Positions 1-9,236 of a stretch of DNA of 41,284 nucleotides are shown one piece after another. Source of the DNA: Syntrophomonadaceae bacterium. Lineage in GTDB: Bacteria > Bacillota > Syntrophomonadia > Syntrophomonadales > Syntrophomonadaceae. A program made the translations under genes and the position numbers. Each line of letters starts with the position of its first letter. The first letter of the stretch is position 1. The DNA is taken from NCBI GenBank assembly GCA_014360155.1, contig JACIYB010000004.1, positions 1 through 41,284 on the forward strand, given 5' to 3'. The notes beneath the pieces are model-generated. The model was not told the origin of the DNA. It ran no database searches and saw only the letters and a list, made by a program, of their open reading frames with translations.

Positions 1-396
1 GGCTTTGCTGTCGCCGCGCAGCATCACATCAGGAAATATCGCCTGATATGCTGGATGCTGCGTCAGTTCGCGCGCCTGCCATGAGTTATTGGCCGCAAGT
101 CGCGCCGAGTAGCTTGTATGGATGAATTCTGAATCAGGCGCTTTGCCCAATGCCCACGCCATGAAGTTAATCACGGCCAATTCTGTTTTCGAATAACGCG
201 GCGGGATGTTGATAATCAGGCGCGTTGATTCGCCATTGAACACCCGCATCAGCGCGTCACAGATGATCTTGTGGTGATCCGCTCGAATCCACTGATAGCC
301 GCGACGTTGCTTGAACATCCAGCGGCTAAAGAAGTACAGGTCATCGCTTGCAAGAATCGCCGCCGCTTCGTTCTGCTGCTGGCTGTACTCTTGCAT
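1..396 (-). CDS. terL: Terminase large subunit, N-terminal part (continues across the circular join into 41284..39100)
   Basis: Minus-strand translation from ATG at 396: MQEYSQQQNEAAAILASDDLYFFSRWMFKQRRGYQWIRADHHKII...STRLIINIPPRYSKTELAVINFMAWALGKAPDSEF...; Walker-A-like PPRYSKTE; runs in frame into the 41284..39100 ORF via the 97-bp terminal overlap. Confidence 0.93.
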   Translation of the reverse strand, partial: MQEYSQQQNEAAAILASDDLYFFSRWMFKQRRGYQWIRADHHKIICDALMRVFNGESTRLIINIPPRYSKTELAVINFMAWALGKAPDSEFIHTSYSARLAANNSWQARELTQHPAYQAIFPDVMLRGDSKA

Positions 397-397
397 G

Positions 398-877
398 TTA
401 AATCTCGTCGAGCAGTTCTCTCGCTATGCTGCGGAATTCATCAGGCGATTGGATTGACCGACCATTGTTGATCTGCACAGCGACATCGGGCGACTTGCCG
501 ATCACGGTATCTTTCGCTTTCAGGATAGTGTCTGCCCGACGCTGGAAGTCCTGCTGCCCTTCACATGGATGGGCCATTGATTCCTTGACGTTCTGGAGTG
601 CTTGCACGTTTAGCCATTCTTGACGCTTTACGCGATCATCAACGGCGGTTTCTATTGCGGTCACGATGCGGTCATCATGGCCTTGCAAGGCTTGTTTATA
701 CTGGATTCCGGCGGTCACAATCGTGGCACCGTCGCGCTCAATTCCCTTGCAAATCTTATTGACTGCGCCCTTGCTGACTTCGTGCTTATCCGCGATGGAC
801 TGCTGGCTCAGTTGCCCGACTCGCCAATCAACAATGATCGAATCAACTATCGATTTATCAAGAGGTTTAGCGGCCAT
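398..877 (-). CDS. terS: Terminase small subunit-like HTH protein
   Basis: MAAKPLDKSIVDSIIVDWRVGQLSQQSIADKHEVSKGAVNKICKG...; immediately upstream of terL; GGAG RBS before 877. Confidence 0.7.
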   Translation of the reverse strand: MAAKPLDKSIVDSIIVDWRVGQLSQQSIADKHEVSKGAVNKICKGIERDGATIVTAGIQYKQALQGHDDRIVTAIETAVDDRVKRQEWLNVQALQNVKESMAHPCEGQQDFQRRADTILKAKDTVIGKSPDVAVQINNGRSIQSPDEFRSIARELLDEI

Positions 878-887
878 ACTCCGCCCC

Positions 888-917
888 AAAAGCAAAAAGC
901 CCCGCAATCGCAGGGCT
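888..917 (-). terminator. Rho-independent terminator in the leader of the late (terS) operon
   Basis: Minus strand AGCCCTGC-GATT-GCGGGGCT followed by TTTTTGCTTTT. Confidence 0.6.
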
Positions 918-999
918 AGTTAATAAATTCACGTCAAATAACGTGCCAATCCAATTTCGCGCTGATGCAAAAATACAACGCAAATATTAAACAAAGTGC

Positions 1000-1028
1000 T
1001 TGCGTTACTAATAACGCTTTGCTATTCT
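1000..1028 (+). promoter_or_regulatory. Putative sigma70 promoter
   Basis: TTGCGT - 17 nt - TATTCT, 50 bp upstream of ATG 1079. Confidence 0.45.
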
Positions 1029-1078
1029 TAACACATGGAAAGCAAACGTGCTGACCAGCAACGAACCGGAGAGATATC

Positions 1079-1363
1079 ATGAGTACAAAGCAACTGACCA
1101 TGCGTTCAAAAATCACAGTGCGCTGGACAACTAACCCTGGTGATATGGGTTATGACGGCAATCCATCTGATTGGGAGTCCGCGCCCGGAAAAACAATGTC
1201 ACTTCGCCGCGCGGCTGGCTTCAGTTATGAGCTGAGTCAGTTGGTCGGGCAGGGGACCTTTAAGCGCATCCAATACTCAAACGCTGGTCGTATCGTTTCG
1301 CTGGATGAAATCAAAGAAGTCATCGCAGCCCAAGAATACGCTTTATACCGCAGAAATCACTAA
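1079..1363 (+). CDS. Hypothetical protein
   Basis: 94-aa ORF, ggagag RBS, downstream of putative promoter. Confidence 0.6.
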   Translation: MSTKQLTMRSKITVRWTTNPGDMGYDGNPSDWESAPGKTMSLRRAAGFSYELSQLVGQGTFKRIQYSNAGRIVSLDEIKEVIAAQEYALYRRNH

Positions 1364-1394
1364 CCCGGCTCGGTGGGGCAACAAAGGAAAAATC

Positions 1395-1604
1395 ATGAAA
1401 ATCACAGCAAAAATCAACGGCACTGAAATTACAATCGACCTGCGTGTCGGCGAAGATAAAACCAACTACGCGGCCATCAAGCGTGCTTGTATTGATACCG
1501 GAAAGACGTTTAAGGAATCGGAGATTTTTATCCCAAACTTTCCAGAAAAAGGCCGGAGCCTTATCAAGAACGCCGGATTCATGAGCCTGTCTGCAAATGG
1601 ATAA
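1395..1604 (+). CDS. Hypothetical protein
   Basis: ORF MKITAKINGTEITIDLRVGEDKTNY..., RBS aaagga. Confidence 0.6.
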   Translation: MKITAKINGTEITIDLRVGEDKTNYAAIKRACIDTGKTFKESEIFIPNFPEKGRSLIKNAGFMSLSANG

Positions 1605-1764
1605 TCTTGAAAAACGCCGCGCTCAGAACGTAGCGCGACAGGCTCGGCACAAAGAAAGACTGGCTGCTCAAGGAATCAAGCAGCTTGTCATTCTAGCGCC
1701 TATCGATTTGCACGAGAAGATCAAAAAAGCTGCGTCGGAAATAATAGAAAATCACGCGAGGTGA
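1597..1764 (+). CDS. Small basic hypothetical protein
   Basis: MDNLEKRRAQNVARQARHKERLAAQGIKQLVILAPIDLHEKIKKAASEIIENHAR; overlaps previous stop. Confidence 0.5.
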   Translation: MDNLEKRRAQNVARQARHKERLAAQGIKQLVILAPIDLHEKIKKAASEIIENHAR

Positions 1765-1838
1765 TCCGTCAGTCAATTCGAACCGACGATAGCAGAATCA
1801 TACCCCTTAAAATGGGGATTCCAAGGAAGGCTAAGTTC

Positions 1839-2249
1839 CTATTGGTTATTTTCTTTTTCATCTGCACAAAGGGCGATTGCAACAGCCCTGATCGTTTTCT
1901 CTTTTACCTTCGCCAGAGCGCCAACTGAGCATCCAGCATCCCGCGCCATAATCATCCGCTTGATTGCCGGTGGCGTGTCTTTATCGAACCATCGGATATA
2001 CAGCGCCTTGATAACCGCTGCGTGTTTTTTGGATATGACGTGGTTAATCACGCGATCCATGTGCCGATGCTCAAAGGGGACAAATATCGTTTCCGATGAT
2101 TGGTCGATAAACGCCGTGCCAAAGCTCGGCTTATCCCATTTGTCGCACGGTGAATTTCCATACCCGAACGGATATTGGGTGCGCGCCCACTTCGCCCAGG
2201 CCTCTATCTCCGCGTCAATCTTCTTTGTCATTGCAGACATACTTGCCAC
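1839..2249 (-). CDS. Hypothetical; possibly Q-like antiterminator or sigma-like HTH protein
   Basis: Last gene of leftward early operon; ...IKRMIMARDAGCSVGALAKVKEKTIRAVAIAL resembles a C-terminal HTH. Confidence 0.4.
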   Translation of the reverse strand: MASMSAMTKKIDAEIEAWAKWARTQYPFGYGNSPCDKWDKPSFGTAFIDQSSETIFVPFEHRHMDRVINHVISKKHAAVIKALYIRWFDKDTPPAIKRMIMARDAGCSVGALAKVKEKTIRAVAIALCADEKENNQ

Positions 2250-2442
2250 TCCATAGAAAATCGATTGCCATCAGGTACAGGTTAAGCGAGCACTCGCCGC
2301 GCTCAAGGTTTCGGATATGGCGCTCACTGGTGAATAACTCATCAGCCAAATCCGCTTGTGTCATTGAGTGAATGCCATCCGGTTTGATCGACTGGCGTTT
2401 TTTCTTAATTTCCAATCCCGCCATCCGTGGGGTTTTACGCAT
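2215..2442 (-). CDS. XRE-type HTH protein
   Basis: ...MTQADLADELFTSERHIRNLERGECSLNLYLMAIDFL. Confidence 0.6.
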   Translation of the reverse strand: MRKTPRMAGLEIKKKRQSIKPDGIHSMTQADLADELFTSERHIRNLERGECSLNLYLMAIDFLWSGKYVCNDKED

Positions 2443-2707
2443 GTTTCCGATTCCGCGCTTCAGGATAGTGAGCATCGATCTGCTCCTGTGTGATGTACCG
2501 ACGACCGTGCAGCGCATACACCGGCCCCTGCTCGCACGTCATTAGGTCGTTCTCGTCGTAGTACACCCGACTGACACCTTGCGCTTTCAGATCCTTTTCA
2601 GCGCGTCGGAATTGGCGCAATTCCTGTCCGTTAGATTTTTTGTTTTCGTCTGTCAGGCGCTTGATTCGCACCAGTTCCATGCCTTCGATGAAGATGCTGT
2701 CGGTCAT
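2435..2707 (-). CDS. Hypothetical protein
   Basis: 90-aa ORF, overlapping operon starts/stops. Confidence 0.55.
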   Translation of the reverse strand: MTDSIFIEGMELVRIKRLTDENKKSNGQELRQFRRAEKDLKAQGVSRVYYDENDLMTCEQGPVYALHGRRYITQEQIDAHYPEARNRKHA

Positions 2708-3009
2708 TTCAAAACCCCCACTTTCCCCAAATTAACCAACTCGATCAGTGTTAAAACGATTGCCTTGTCCATCATTGCCCTGCGCTCCTCTCGTGATAGG
2801 TTTTTGCCGTTGCCAGCCTCGTGATGGCATGTAGAACAGATGGCTGCTGAGGCGCAATCCGCTGTTTTTTGCCCCATTCCTTTGCCTTCGTCTCGGTGAG
2901 CTGCTTCGGTGCCGTACGCACCGCACAACACGCAGCATTCGATGGAGCGAACGGCGGCCAGCCATTTGGGGTTTCGATAGGGGGTTTGACGTTGCAGCAA
3001 ATCTCTCAT
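2704..3009 (-). CDS. Small Cys/His zinc-binding phage protein (DUF1364-like putative nuclease)
   Basis: ECCVLCGAYGTEAAHRDEGKGMGQKTADCASAAICSTCHHEAGNGKNLSREERR. Confidence 0.6.
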   Translation of the reverse strand: MRDLLQRQTPYRNPKWLAAVRSIECCVLCGAYGTEAAHRDEGKGMGQKTADCASAAICSTCHHEAGNGKNLSREERRAMMDKAIVLTLIELVNLGKVGVLK

Positions 3010-3512
3010 CGCCCCGCCCCCATTGCTTCGCGACGCGTCCTAAATCGGCCCATAGCTTTGGCGTAGATATCTTCCGGGTACTGCAAGCGCGCGCCGATGT
3101 TCCCCGCGACCTGTTCGAGTTCATTGAGGTATATCGTGAAGTGCTCAACCGACAGATCGGCGGTACTGGCGGCCTTTTCGAACGCAGCCCAGTCGTTCGG
3201 GTAAAGCTCGGATAATTCGAACAGTCTGGGCGCGTGCGGGTAATCCTCCGGATAGCAGCACATCAGTGGCAGCAATCGGCTTTTCTTCATCAGCGAATGC
3301 ATTCCGTCCTTGCCGTCGCCGGTATAACTGCCCATGGTTTCGAGCCACATCCACATCAGCGCGTTTTGTGCATTTGAGCGCGTGATGGTCTTGGGCTTGG
3401 GCTTTTGTCGACTCACGGTGATATACAGCGGAACCGATACATCCGCGTTGCGCACTTCTTGCGCGAAAGCATCGCGCTCCCGTGGGTTTGTGATTGTGTG
3501 GAGGCCGTTCAT
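3006..3512 (-). CDS. NinB-like recombination protein
   Basis: ...PLYITVSRQKPKPKTITRSNAQNALMWMWLETMG...; gene context. Confidence 0.5.
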   Translation of the reverse strand: MNGLHTITNPRERDAFAQEVRNADVSVPLYITVSRQKPKPKTITRSNAQNALMWMWLETMGSYTGDGKDGMHSLMKKSRLLPLMCCYPEDYPHAPRLFELSELYPNDWAAFEKAASTADLSVEHFTIYLNELEQVAGNIGARLQYPEDIYAKAMGRFRTRREAMGAGR

Positions 3513-3763
3513 ACAAAATCATCCCCATCAATCCGCCGCTGGATGATGTGCTTCAGGTTTTCGGCCATTCCGAGTTGTAAAAGAAGATCACCCGACCCGG
3601 TGTAGTGGTTTCCGTGATCGCCATTCGCCAGCGTATAAACGGCGGTTAATTCGATCAACTCGCCGCTTTCCGCCATATCGAGCATTCGGCGCAGGCGGTC
3701 AATGGCTTGCTGGTTCGTGGCGACGGTTGGCGTGGTTAATTTGATTGTCTCTTGAGTGCTCAT
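3509..3763 (-). CDS. Hypothetical protein
   Basis: 84-aa ORF in overlapping operon. Confidence 0.5.
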   Translation of the reverse strand: MSTQETIKLTTPTVATNQQAIDRLRRMLDMAESGELIELTAVYTLANGDHGNHYTGSGDLLLQLGMAENLKHIIQRRIDGDDFV

Positions 3764-4107
3764 GGGTAAACCACCCCATCATCATTCCAGGCCCTAACCA
3801 CTTCTCCCGGCCATTTCTCCAGCAACGTTTCGAGAAGCGTTTCCGCCGTGTCGCTATCATCACCAGATACAGATCCGGCCTTCCCTGATGACAGCTTGTA
3901 ATCCAGCGAGGCGCGTTTCTTGGCAACCGGCTTCGGTACTTGTAGTTTCGCTTCAAGAATGCGAATAATCGTTGCCTTTTCCGCCTTGACGAACCCATGA
4001 AACTGCATCGGAACATCACGACCGAATAGCTCGCCGTCCTTGATGTAGAACGAGCCGCCTGCTTCGGTGATTTTGTCGAGCATGGCTGTGGTTTCTAGGG
4101 GGTTCAT
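3760..4107 (-). CDS. Hypothetical protein
   Basis: 115-aa ORF in overlapping operon. Confidence 0.5.
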   Translation of the reverse strand: MNPLETTAMLDKITEAGGSFYIKDGELFGRDVPMQFHGFVKAEKATIIRILEAKLQVPKPVAKKRASLDYKLSSGKAGSVSGDDSDTAETLLETLLEKWPGEVVRAWNDDGVVYP

Positions 4108-4886
4108 TTCTGCCCCCGTAACGCTTCAACAGCTTGAGCGCGTCGTTCTTCGATATCCCGGCGCTTCAACTCTGCGAGTTCGGCTTCGATCTCATCTGGA
4201 GATTTCGTTGCTTTCGCCGCGCCTTTGAATTCTTGAAGCCTTCGCATGAAATCCGCCTTCATGTTCGGCATTGGCGCGACCTTTCCGGTTAGGAATCCAG
4301 CTATCGCCTGCCCTTCCTTGGTCATCTGAACCCCGGCATCGGGGAGAAGCGCCTGGGCTCGCTCATGCGTCAACAGCCCACCAGAAACCGCCTCAGTGAT
4401 TGCCGTTTTTCTGCCTTCCTGATCGTGCCCCAGTGAAACGAACGCATTTGGCGCTCGCATCTCGGAGACCGCCTTTGACACCGCGCGGTCGTATGCCTGC
4501 TTGAACGCCATGCGTGCGCCAACCATGTCGCCTTCATCCATGATCGGTTTGCACATGCCGTATGCGTACTGCGCCTCATCCGTCCAGACAACGGTCAACG
4601 ATTCGTCGGAGGCGATGAGCGCCTTCGCCCACGCCTCATCCGCCGATAGCCACTTGCGCCTGAGGAAGTTCTGCGCCTCACGCACTACGTCGGCGACTTT
4701 TGGCGTGAACTGCCCACGTTCCGGATTGCGCCGGTGTAGCTTTAGCCCAGCAAGCACGGCTTCGAGCGGGTAGTCGGCCAAGTCTTCAAAAAACAAGCTC
4801 GTCATGTCTGCGCTGATTGGCTTGTCGTAGTAGTTCATCGTCGCGTCGAGCGCGTCTGCGAACTGATCGAAATCTGACTGAATCAT
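4104..4886 (-). CDS. Putative replication-associated protein (loader-like, next to the DUF1376 gene)
   Basis: 260-aa ORF; position directly downstream of the DUF1376 gene; 4-bp ATGA overlap. Confidence 0.5.
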   Translation of the reverse strand: MIQSDFDQFADALDATMNYYDKPISADMTSLFFEDLADYPLEAVLAGLKLHRRNPERGQFTPKVADVVREAQNFLRRKWLSADEAWAKALIASDESLTVVWTDEAQYAYGMCKPIMDEGDMVGARMAFKQAYDRAVSKAVSEMRAPNAFVSLGHDQEGRKTAITEAVSGGLLTHERAQALLPDAGVQMTKEGQAIAGFLTGKVAPMPNMKADFMRRLQEFKGAAKATKSPDEIEAELAELKRRDIEERRAQAVEALRGQK

Positions 4887-5788
4887 GATGTCACCCCCAC
4901 TACCTGATCATTGGTTCCCATGACCCTGCGTCTGGCTTCCGCGATGGCCGCAGCGTTTCTGGCTGTGCGCGGGCTTCCATTTGTCTGCGCCCGGTCAATC
5001 GCGTCAGTCCATCGCTCCTGCCTAAGGTAAGTCGCCGGGTTAGGGATGAATCCTCCAAGCCATTTGCGATCAGAGCCTGCGCGAAGTTGAATATCCGCTA
5101 TCAGCTCGTCAGCCTTGTCGTCGAGTCGTTTGCTTTTCCAGATTGCGAGTGATGGCTTCTTGCCTGCCTTTGCCGGATATGCCTGCCAAAACTCCTCGAA
5201 CCGGGATGTGGTTTTCATGGATGAGGAATTCGCGGTTTCGACAGTGTGTGAAGAACCGTTAGGTTCTTCTGTTTGGGGACTGGGGACTGGGGACTGGGGA
5301 CTGGTTAACGTGTTGTCACGCGTGACGCTTCCGTGATTCTCGCGTGATTCTTGCGTGTTGTAGTACTCGTCAATCATCCTTTCCAGTTCGGATGTTGTCG
5401 TTTTGATATGCGGTACTATTCCTATATCTCGAAGCGTCTCAAACAGTGATATACGGCGATCCCGTGCGCGTTTCTGGCGTTCGGCGGCGTCAGCTTTTTC
5501 CTTTTCGCGCTTTGGTTTTTTCTCGTGGTACTTCTCAATTTCCGCATCGATGCGCTTGTGAAAAATGCAGCCGTCATGCTCTTGAAAAAATTCTGAGACA
5601 ACGTACTCGGCGGAACTTTTTTCTTCTTTTGTGCGCGCTCGCGCTATCCGAAAAATGTCAGAAAGCGGTATCGGTTTTTCGCTGGCGTAATAACGATCCA
5701 TGAGCAGGTCATAAATGCCGAACTCAAGAGCTGATAAATGTGCCGTGTCTTTTGCTATATCGCCCAGGTGGCGTTCGTAGTAGTTCAT
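4883..5788 (-). CDS. DUF1376-type phage replication initiation protein
   Basis: MNYYERHLGDIAKDTAHLSALEFGIYDLLMDRYYASEKPIPLSDIFRIARA...; C-terminal ...FEEFWQAYPAKAGKKPSLAIWKSKRLD. Confidence 0.8.
   Translation of the reverse strand: MNYYERHLGDIAKDTAHLSALEFGIYDLLMDRYYASEKPIPLSDIFRIARARTKEEKSSAEYVVSEFFQEHDGCIFHKRIDAEIEKYHEKKPKREKEKADAAERQKRARDRRISLFETLRDIGIVPHIKTTTSELERMIDEYYNTQESRENHGSVTRDNTLTSPQSPVPSPQTEEPNGSSHTVETANSSSMKTTSRFEEFWQAYPAKAGKKPSLAIWKSKRLDDKADELIADIQLRAGSDRKWLGGFIPNPATYLRQERWTDAIDRAQTNGSPRTARNAAAIAEARRRVMGTNDQVVGVTS
5275..5302. repeat. Four tandem copies of 7-bp unit GGGGACT inside the DUF1376 gene
   Basis: ggggactggggactggggactggggact, read directly. Confidence 0.95.
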
Positions 5789-5791
5789 GGC

Positions 5792-6001
5792 CTACACCTC
5801 CTGCGCCAAGAACATCGCGCGCCATGAAGGGCATTCGGCACACAGATCAAGTGATTCTTGCAAGCCACCCCATCTGGCCTTCTTGAACTTGGCGGTGATG
5901 GCGGCAGTTTCGTACTTGTGCAACGGTCGTGGCTTCTCGTTTGCGGCTGCATTGATAGCGATGATTATTTCGCGTTCATTTTTAGAATTAAGACGGCCCA
6001 T
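5792..6001 (-). CDS. Hypothetical protein
   Basis: 69-aa ORF MGRLNSKNEREIIIAINAAANEKPR... Confidence 0.5.
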   Translation of the reverse strand: MGRLNSKNEREIIIAINAAANEKPRPLHKYETAAITAKFKKARWGGLQESLDLCAECPSWRAMFLAQEV

Positions 6002-6003
6002 GA

Positions 6004-7398
6004 TTACGCCATCTTCCCAATAAAATCGGGCAGTTTGATTTCTACTTTTGGATCGTATTCGGCTTTATCCAGCCGAGCGCCAAATACCTCTTTCTCGATG
6101 TGCGTTTTCATAATCCGCATCATGTTTTGCATCAGCATCTTGTGCTGCGCGTCTTTTCGCTGGATGTTCTCGACGACCGCGCCCTCGATATCCGCGCTCA
6201 CAATATGGACGTGGACTTCTTTGGTTTGCCCGAATCGCCATTGTCTGCGGATAGCCTGGTAGAACGATTCCCATGAGTCAGAAAGGCCGACAAACACAGC
6301 GTGATGGCTGTTTTGCCAATTCATCCCGAATCCAGCTATTTTTGGCTTGGTTACCAACGCCTTAACCCGGTTGTCCGAAAATTCCATCATTGATGATGTC
6401 TTCTTCTCCGGCGAATCAGATCCGGTCACTTCGACCGCGCCATCTATCAAGCCCGTGAGCAACTGGCTTTCGTCGTTCAGGTGGCACCAGACAAGAGCCG
6501 GTGAATCTATGCTATTGACGATTTCAGCAGCTTTTTTACACCGATCCTCTACCGTATCGCGCCGGGCTTGATTGCGCTCTAATAGGCCTTGCGCCGGCTC
6601 TACGAATAGGCCATTTTCTGGCGTTGTTTCAATGACGTGCTGGTGATAGTGGATGGGCGGCAATTCATAGCCAGACCCATCGAAACCAAGATCAGCTGGG
6701 CTTGTCAGGAAGATTGACCACGAAGCAAGCCACTCGAAGAATTTATCCCGACCGTGGCCCTTCAGGCGCCATTTTGACGTGTCGCCGCCATCGTGAATAA
6801 AGAACGTAGCGAGCATTTCCGTCTGCGTCATCACGCCAAGGAACTCAGCCTGGGTGCCAAGTTCCATAAAGTCATTCGGTGATGGTGTAGCAGAGCAGCT
6901 AAGGCGATAAGGCGTCTGGCTGAACGATTCGGTAATCAGTCGGCGCATCTTGCCGTCCATGCCTTTTAGGATGCTCGATTCATCGAGAACAACGCCATCG
7001 AACAGATCAAGGCAATCGGAAAACAAATGCAACTTCTCGTAGTTCGTTACATAGATGCCGCTTTTGCCCATTTCCGATGGGCTGGATATTTGCTTAACCG
7101 ATATGCCGAATTTTTTACCTTCTCGCTCGGTCTGTGACGCAACAGCGAGGGGTGCCAACACAATCACAATGCCGCCGGTTACACGCATTACCTGATCGGC
7201 CCAGGTTAACTGCGTGATTGTCTTGCCGAGGCCTGTATCGAGAAACAGCCCAGCGCGGCCTTTCTTGCACGCATATTTCACGCAGGCCGACTGATGCGGG
7301 AAAATCTCGGCAGGGAAAAATTCCTCTTTGGCCTGAAAACCAGCATCAATATTCGTGATTGCTTTTTGCTTTAGGAATGCCTGATATTCGGGAGTCAT
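6004..7398 (-). CDS. DEAD/SNF2-like helicase
   Basis: FPHQSACVKYACKKGRAGLFLDTGLGKTITQLTWA (Walker A), VVLDESSILK (DExx), LSCSATPSPND, QAIRRQWRFGQTKEVHVH (motif VI). Confidence 0.88.
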   Translation of the reverse strand: MTPEYQAFLKQKAITNIDAGFQAKEEFFPAEIFPHQSACVKYACKKGRAGLFLDTGLGKTITQLTWADQVMRVTGGIVIVLAPLAVASQTEREGKKFGISVKQISSPSEMGKSGIYVTNYEKLHLFSDCLDLFDGVVLDESSILKGMDGKMRRLITESFSQTPYRLSCSATPSPNDFMELGTQAEFLGVMTQTEMLATFFIHDGGDTSKWRLKGHGRDKFFEWLASWSIFLTSPADLGFDGSGYELPPIHYHQHVIETTPENGLFVEPAQGLLERNQARRDTVEDRCKKAAEIVNSIDSPALVWCHLNDESQLLTGLIDGAVEVTGSDSPEKKTSSMMEFSDNRVKALVTKPKIAGFGMNWQNSHHAVFVGLSDSWESFYQAIRRQWRFGQTKEVHVHIVSADIEGAVVENIQRKDAQHKMLMQNMMRIMKTHIEKEVFGARLDKAEYDPKVEIKLPDFIGKMA

Positions 7399-8369
7399 TG
7401 CGCAGCCTCCCCGAACAGATCCATCTGGGATTTCTTGGCTTCACCGAGATTGCGAACGGCCAGATTGAAGTAGGACGGCTTGAGTTCCGCGCCGATGAAC
7501 TTGCGCCCCATCTTTAGCGCCGTATAACCTTCGCTGCCAATTCCCATGAAAGGAGACCAAACGATGTCGTCCTTTGCGCTCCAGAGCTGCATACACCGCT
7601 CGATCACATCTAGCTGCAAGGGGCAGATATGGCGCTCATCGTCGCTATCCCTGGCGGTAACGTAGTTGAGCGTGTTCGTCTGGCGAATATCCATCCAGAC
7701 GGGTGAGGCGTATCGTTGCCAAATGTCGATGGCCGTTCCGTCGCCGCCGATCACATAGGCATTGTTCAGCCCATCTCGTTCAATCTCGGCGAACCCCATT
7801 GGCACATCGTCGCCAACGTAGTACTCAAGTGCGCCAGCAATCGGCTTATCGTTGTCGCCTAATTTGCGCATCACGATGATGTAATCAGCGATTCCCTGAC
7901 GGCTCATGCTTGAGTCTTTGATGATTGTTTTGTGGAGCAATCCGAGCGCTTTGGTTCGCTGCATTGCTACCACGGGGTCTTTCCAGATACAGATTTCTGA
8001 ATGGAAAACGAAACCGACCTTTTGATATTCGCGGATCAGTTCGCCGCGAAAATCACGAACTCCGATATAGCCGTGGTTTGTCTTGCTGGTCGGAAGATTC
8101 ATGCAGTGAATGGCGACAAGGCGACCTGGGCGCATGACGCGGTGGGATTCCGCAATCAAATGGCGATAGTGATGCCAGAATTGATCGCTTGATCTGCTGT
8201 TCCCCATGTCTCGATCACTGTTTGAGTACGTATATAGCGACTCAAAAGGCGGCGAGAACACAGAAAAATCAATTGAATCATCTGGAAGAGACATAGCCAC
8301 TTCTACCGTGTCGGCGTTGTACGCTGCAAAATCTTCTTGAATTACCTGATCAAGTACGTTCATAATCAA
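7395..8369 (-). CDS. N4/N6-type DNA methyltransferase
   Basis: DSIDFSVFSPPFESLY (SPPF motif IV), SPFMGIGSEGYTALKMGRKFIGAELKPSYFNLAVRNL (motif I-type, permuted beta class). Confidence 0.88.
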   Translation of the reverse strand: MIMNVLDQVIQEDFAAYNADTVEVAMSLPDDSIDFSVFSPPFESLYTYSNSDRDMGNSRSSDQFWHHYRHLIAESHRVMRPGRLVAIHCMNLPTSKTNHGYIGVRDFRGELIREYQKVGFVFHSEICIWKDPVVAMQRTKALGLLHKTIIKDSSMSRQGIADYIIVMRKLGDNDKPIAGALEYYVGDDVPMGFAEIERDGLNNAYVIGGDGTAIDIWQRYASPVWMDIRQTNTLNYVTARDSDDERHICPLQLDVIERCMQLWSAKDDIVWSPFMGIGSEGYTALKMGRKFIGAELKPSYFNLAVRNLGEAKKSQMDLFGEAAQ

Positions 8370-8459
8370 TTCACCTATGGATTAACCCGACGAGCCGCGC
8401 TAACGGCGTTTGAGTCGGGTTTTTTCTTGCCTGCAATTTCATGGCCGCAGACTTCGCCA

Positions 8460-8762
8460 TCATTCGAAACTCTCCGATTCCCAGCCACCGCCGAGCTTCT
8501 TTGCTCGAACCTTGAAAGCCTTGAATCGAAACGGGTACATATCAGCCGCAATCTTGATCTTGGCGCGTGCGTCGTCCATCCAGTACCCTTTGATCTCGTG
8601 GCACTCAATAACCCCGTCAGCGGCCATTACGGCGAAATCAGGGGTGTAAAAAGTGTTGTCCGCGAGGCGTAATTTCAGCCCTTCGAATTTGTGCCAGAGG
8701 ATTTCGCCAGCGTGTTTGAGCAGAACCAGGTGCGCGTCATACGCCTCCTCGGTTTTGTTCAT
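8460..8762 (-). CDS. DUF1064-like putative endonuclease
   Basis: MNKTEEAYDAHLVLLKHAGEILWHKFEGLKLRLADNTFYTPDFAVMAADGVIECHEIKGYWMDDARAKIKIAADMYPF; possible GTG start about 45 nt upstream. Confidence 0.7.
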   Translation of the reverse strand: MNKTEEAYDAHLVLLKHAGEILWHKFEGLKLRLADNTFYTPDFAVMAADGVIECHEIKGYWMDDARAKIKIAADMYPFRFKAFKVRAKKLGGGWESESFE

Positions 8763-8803
8763 CTTTCCGACTTTTAATCGGCCAAGGGCGAATGACTTAT
8801 TGC

Positions 8804-8887
8804 TCACTTCACACCCGCAATCGCACGAGCGATGATCAGCCCCAATGGGAAAGAGCCGACGATCCAAACAACGATAAGCGCGGTCAT
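8804..8887 (-). CDS. 27-aa hydrophobic peptide ORF
   Basis: MTALIVVWIVGSFPLGLIIARAIAGVK; ATGA overlap with upstream ORF. Confidence 0.35.
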   Translation of the reverse strand: MTALIVVWIVGSFPLGLIIARAIAGVK

Positions 8888-9045
8888 TTTCTGTACCTCT
8901 GGTGAATAATCTTTTCGCGTGTGGTGTCATACCCTTTGGCGAACAGGCCGATCAGTACAAACAGGATTGACACGACGATGAGAAGCGCCAGAATCGTGAT
9001 GACGACGACAAATACGGTTGCTGTTATCCATTCGAGGATGGTCAT
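8884..9045 (-). CDS. Small single-TM protein
   Basis: MTILEWITATVFVVVITILALLIVVSILFVLIGLFAKGYDTTREKIIHQRYRK. Confidence 0.5.
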   Translation of the reverse strand: MTILEWITATVFVVVITILALLIVVSILFVLIGLFAKGYDTTREKIIHQRYRK

Positions 9046-9236
9046 TGGTCATTCCTCGCGCACCACATATCCCGACACTCAGGCCCGCACCAGCGATTAC
9101 CAGACGGAACCGGCTCGTCACACTCAAGGCAATGGCCCGTAGGAATTGCAATCGGTGCTTCATGTTGAATCGCTTCAATCCGGCGACGTGTTTCCGTTTC
9201 GATTCGGTCGCTCGTTGTGTCTACGTCATCAGCCAT
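9042..9236 (-). CDS. Small zinc-ribbon protein
   Basis: ...TGHCLECDEPVPSGNRWCGPECRDMWCARNDQ; C4 motif. Confidence 0.6.
   Translation of the reverse strand: MADDVDTTSDRIETETRRRIEAIQHEAPIAIPTGHCLECDEPVPSGNRWCGPECRDMWCARNDQ

Noticed and set aside
620-923. Plus-strand ORFs 620..919 and 666..923
   Set aside because: Antisense shadows of the small terminase gene; sequence has no domain character.
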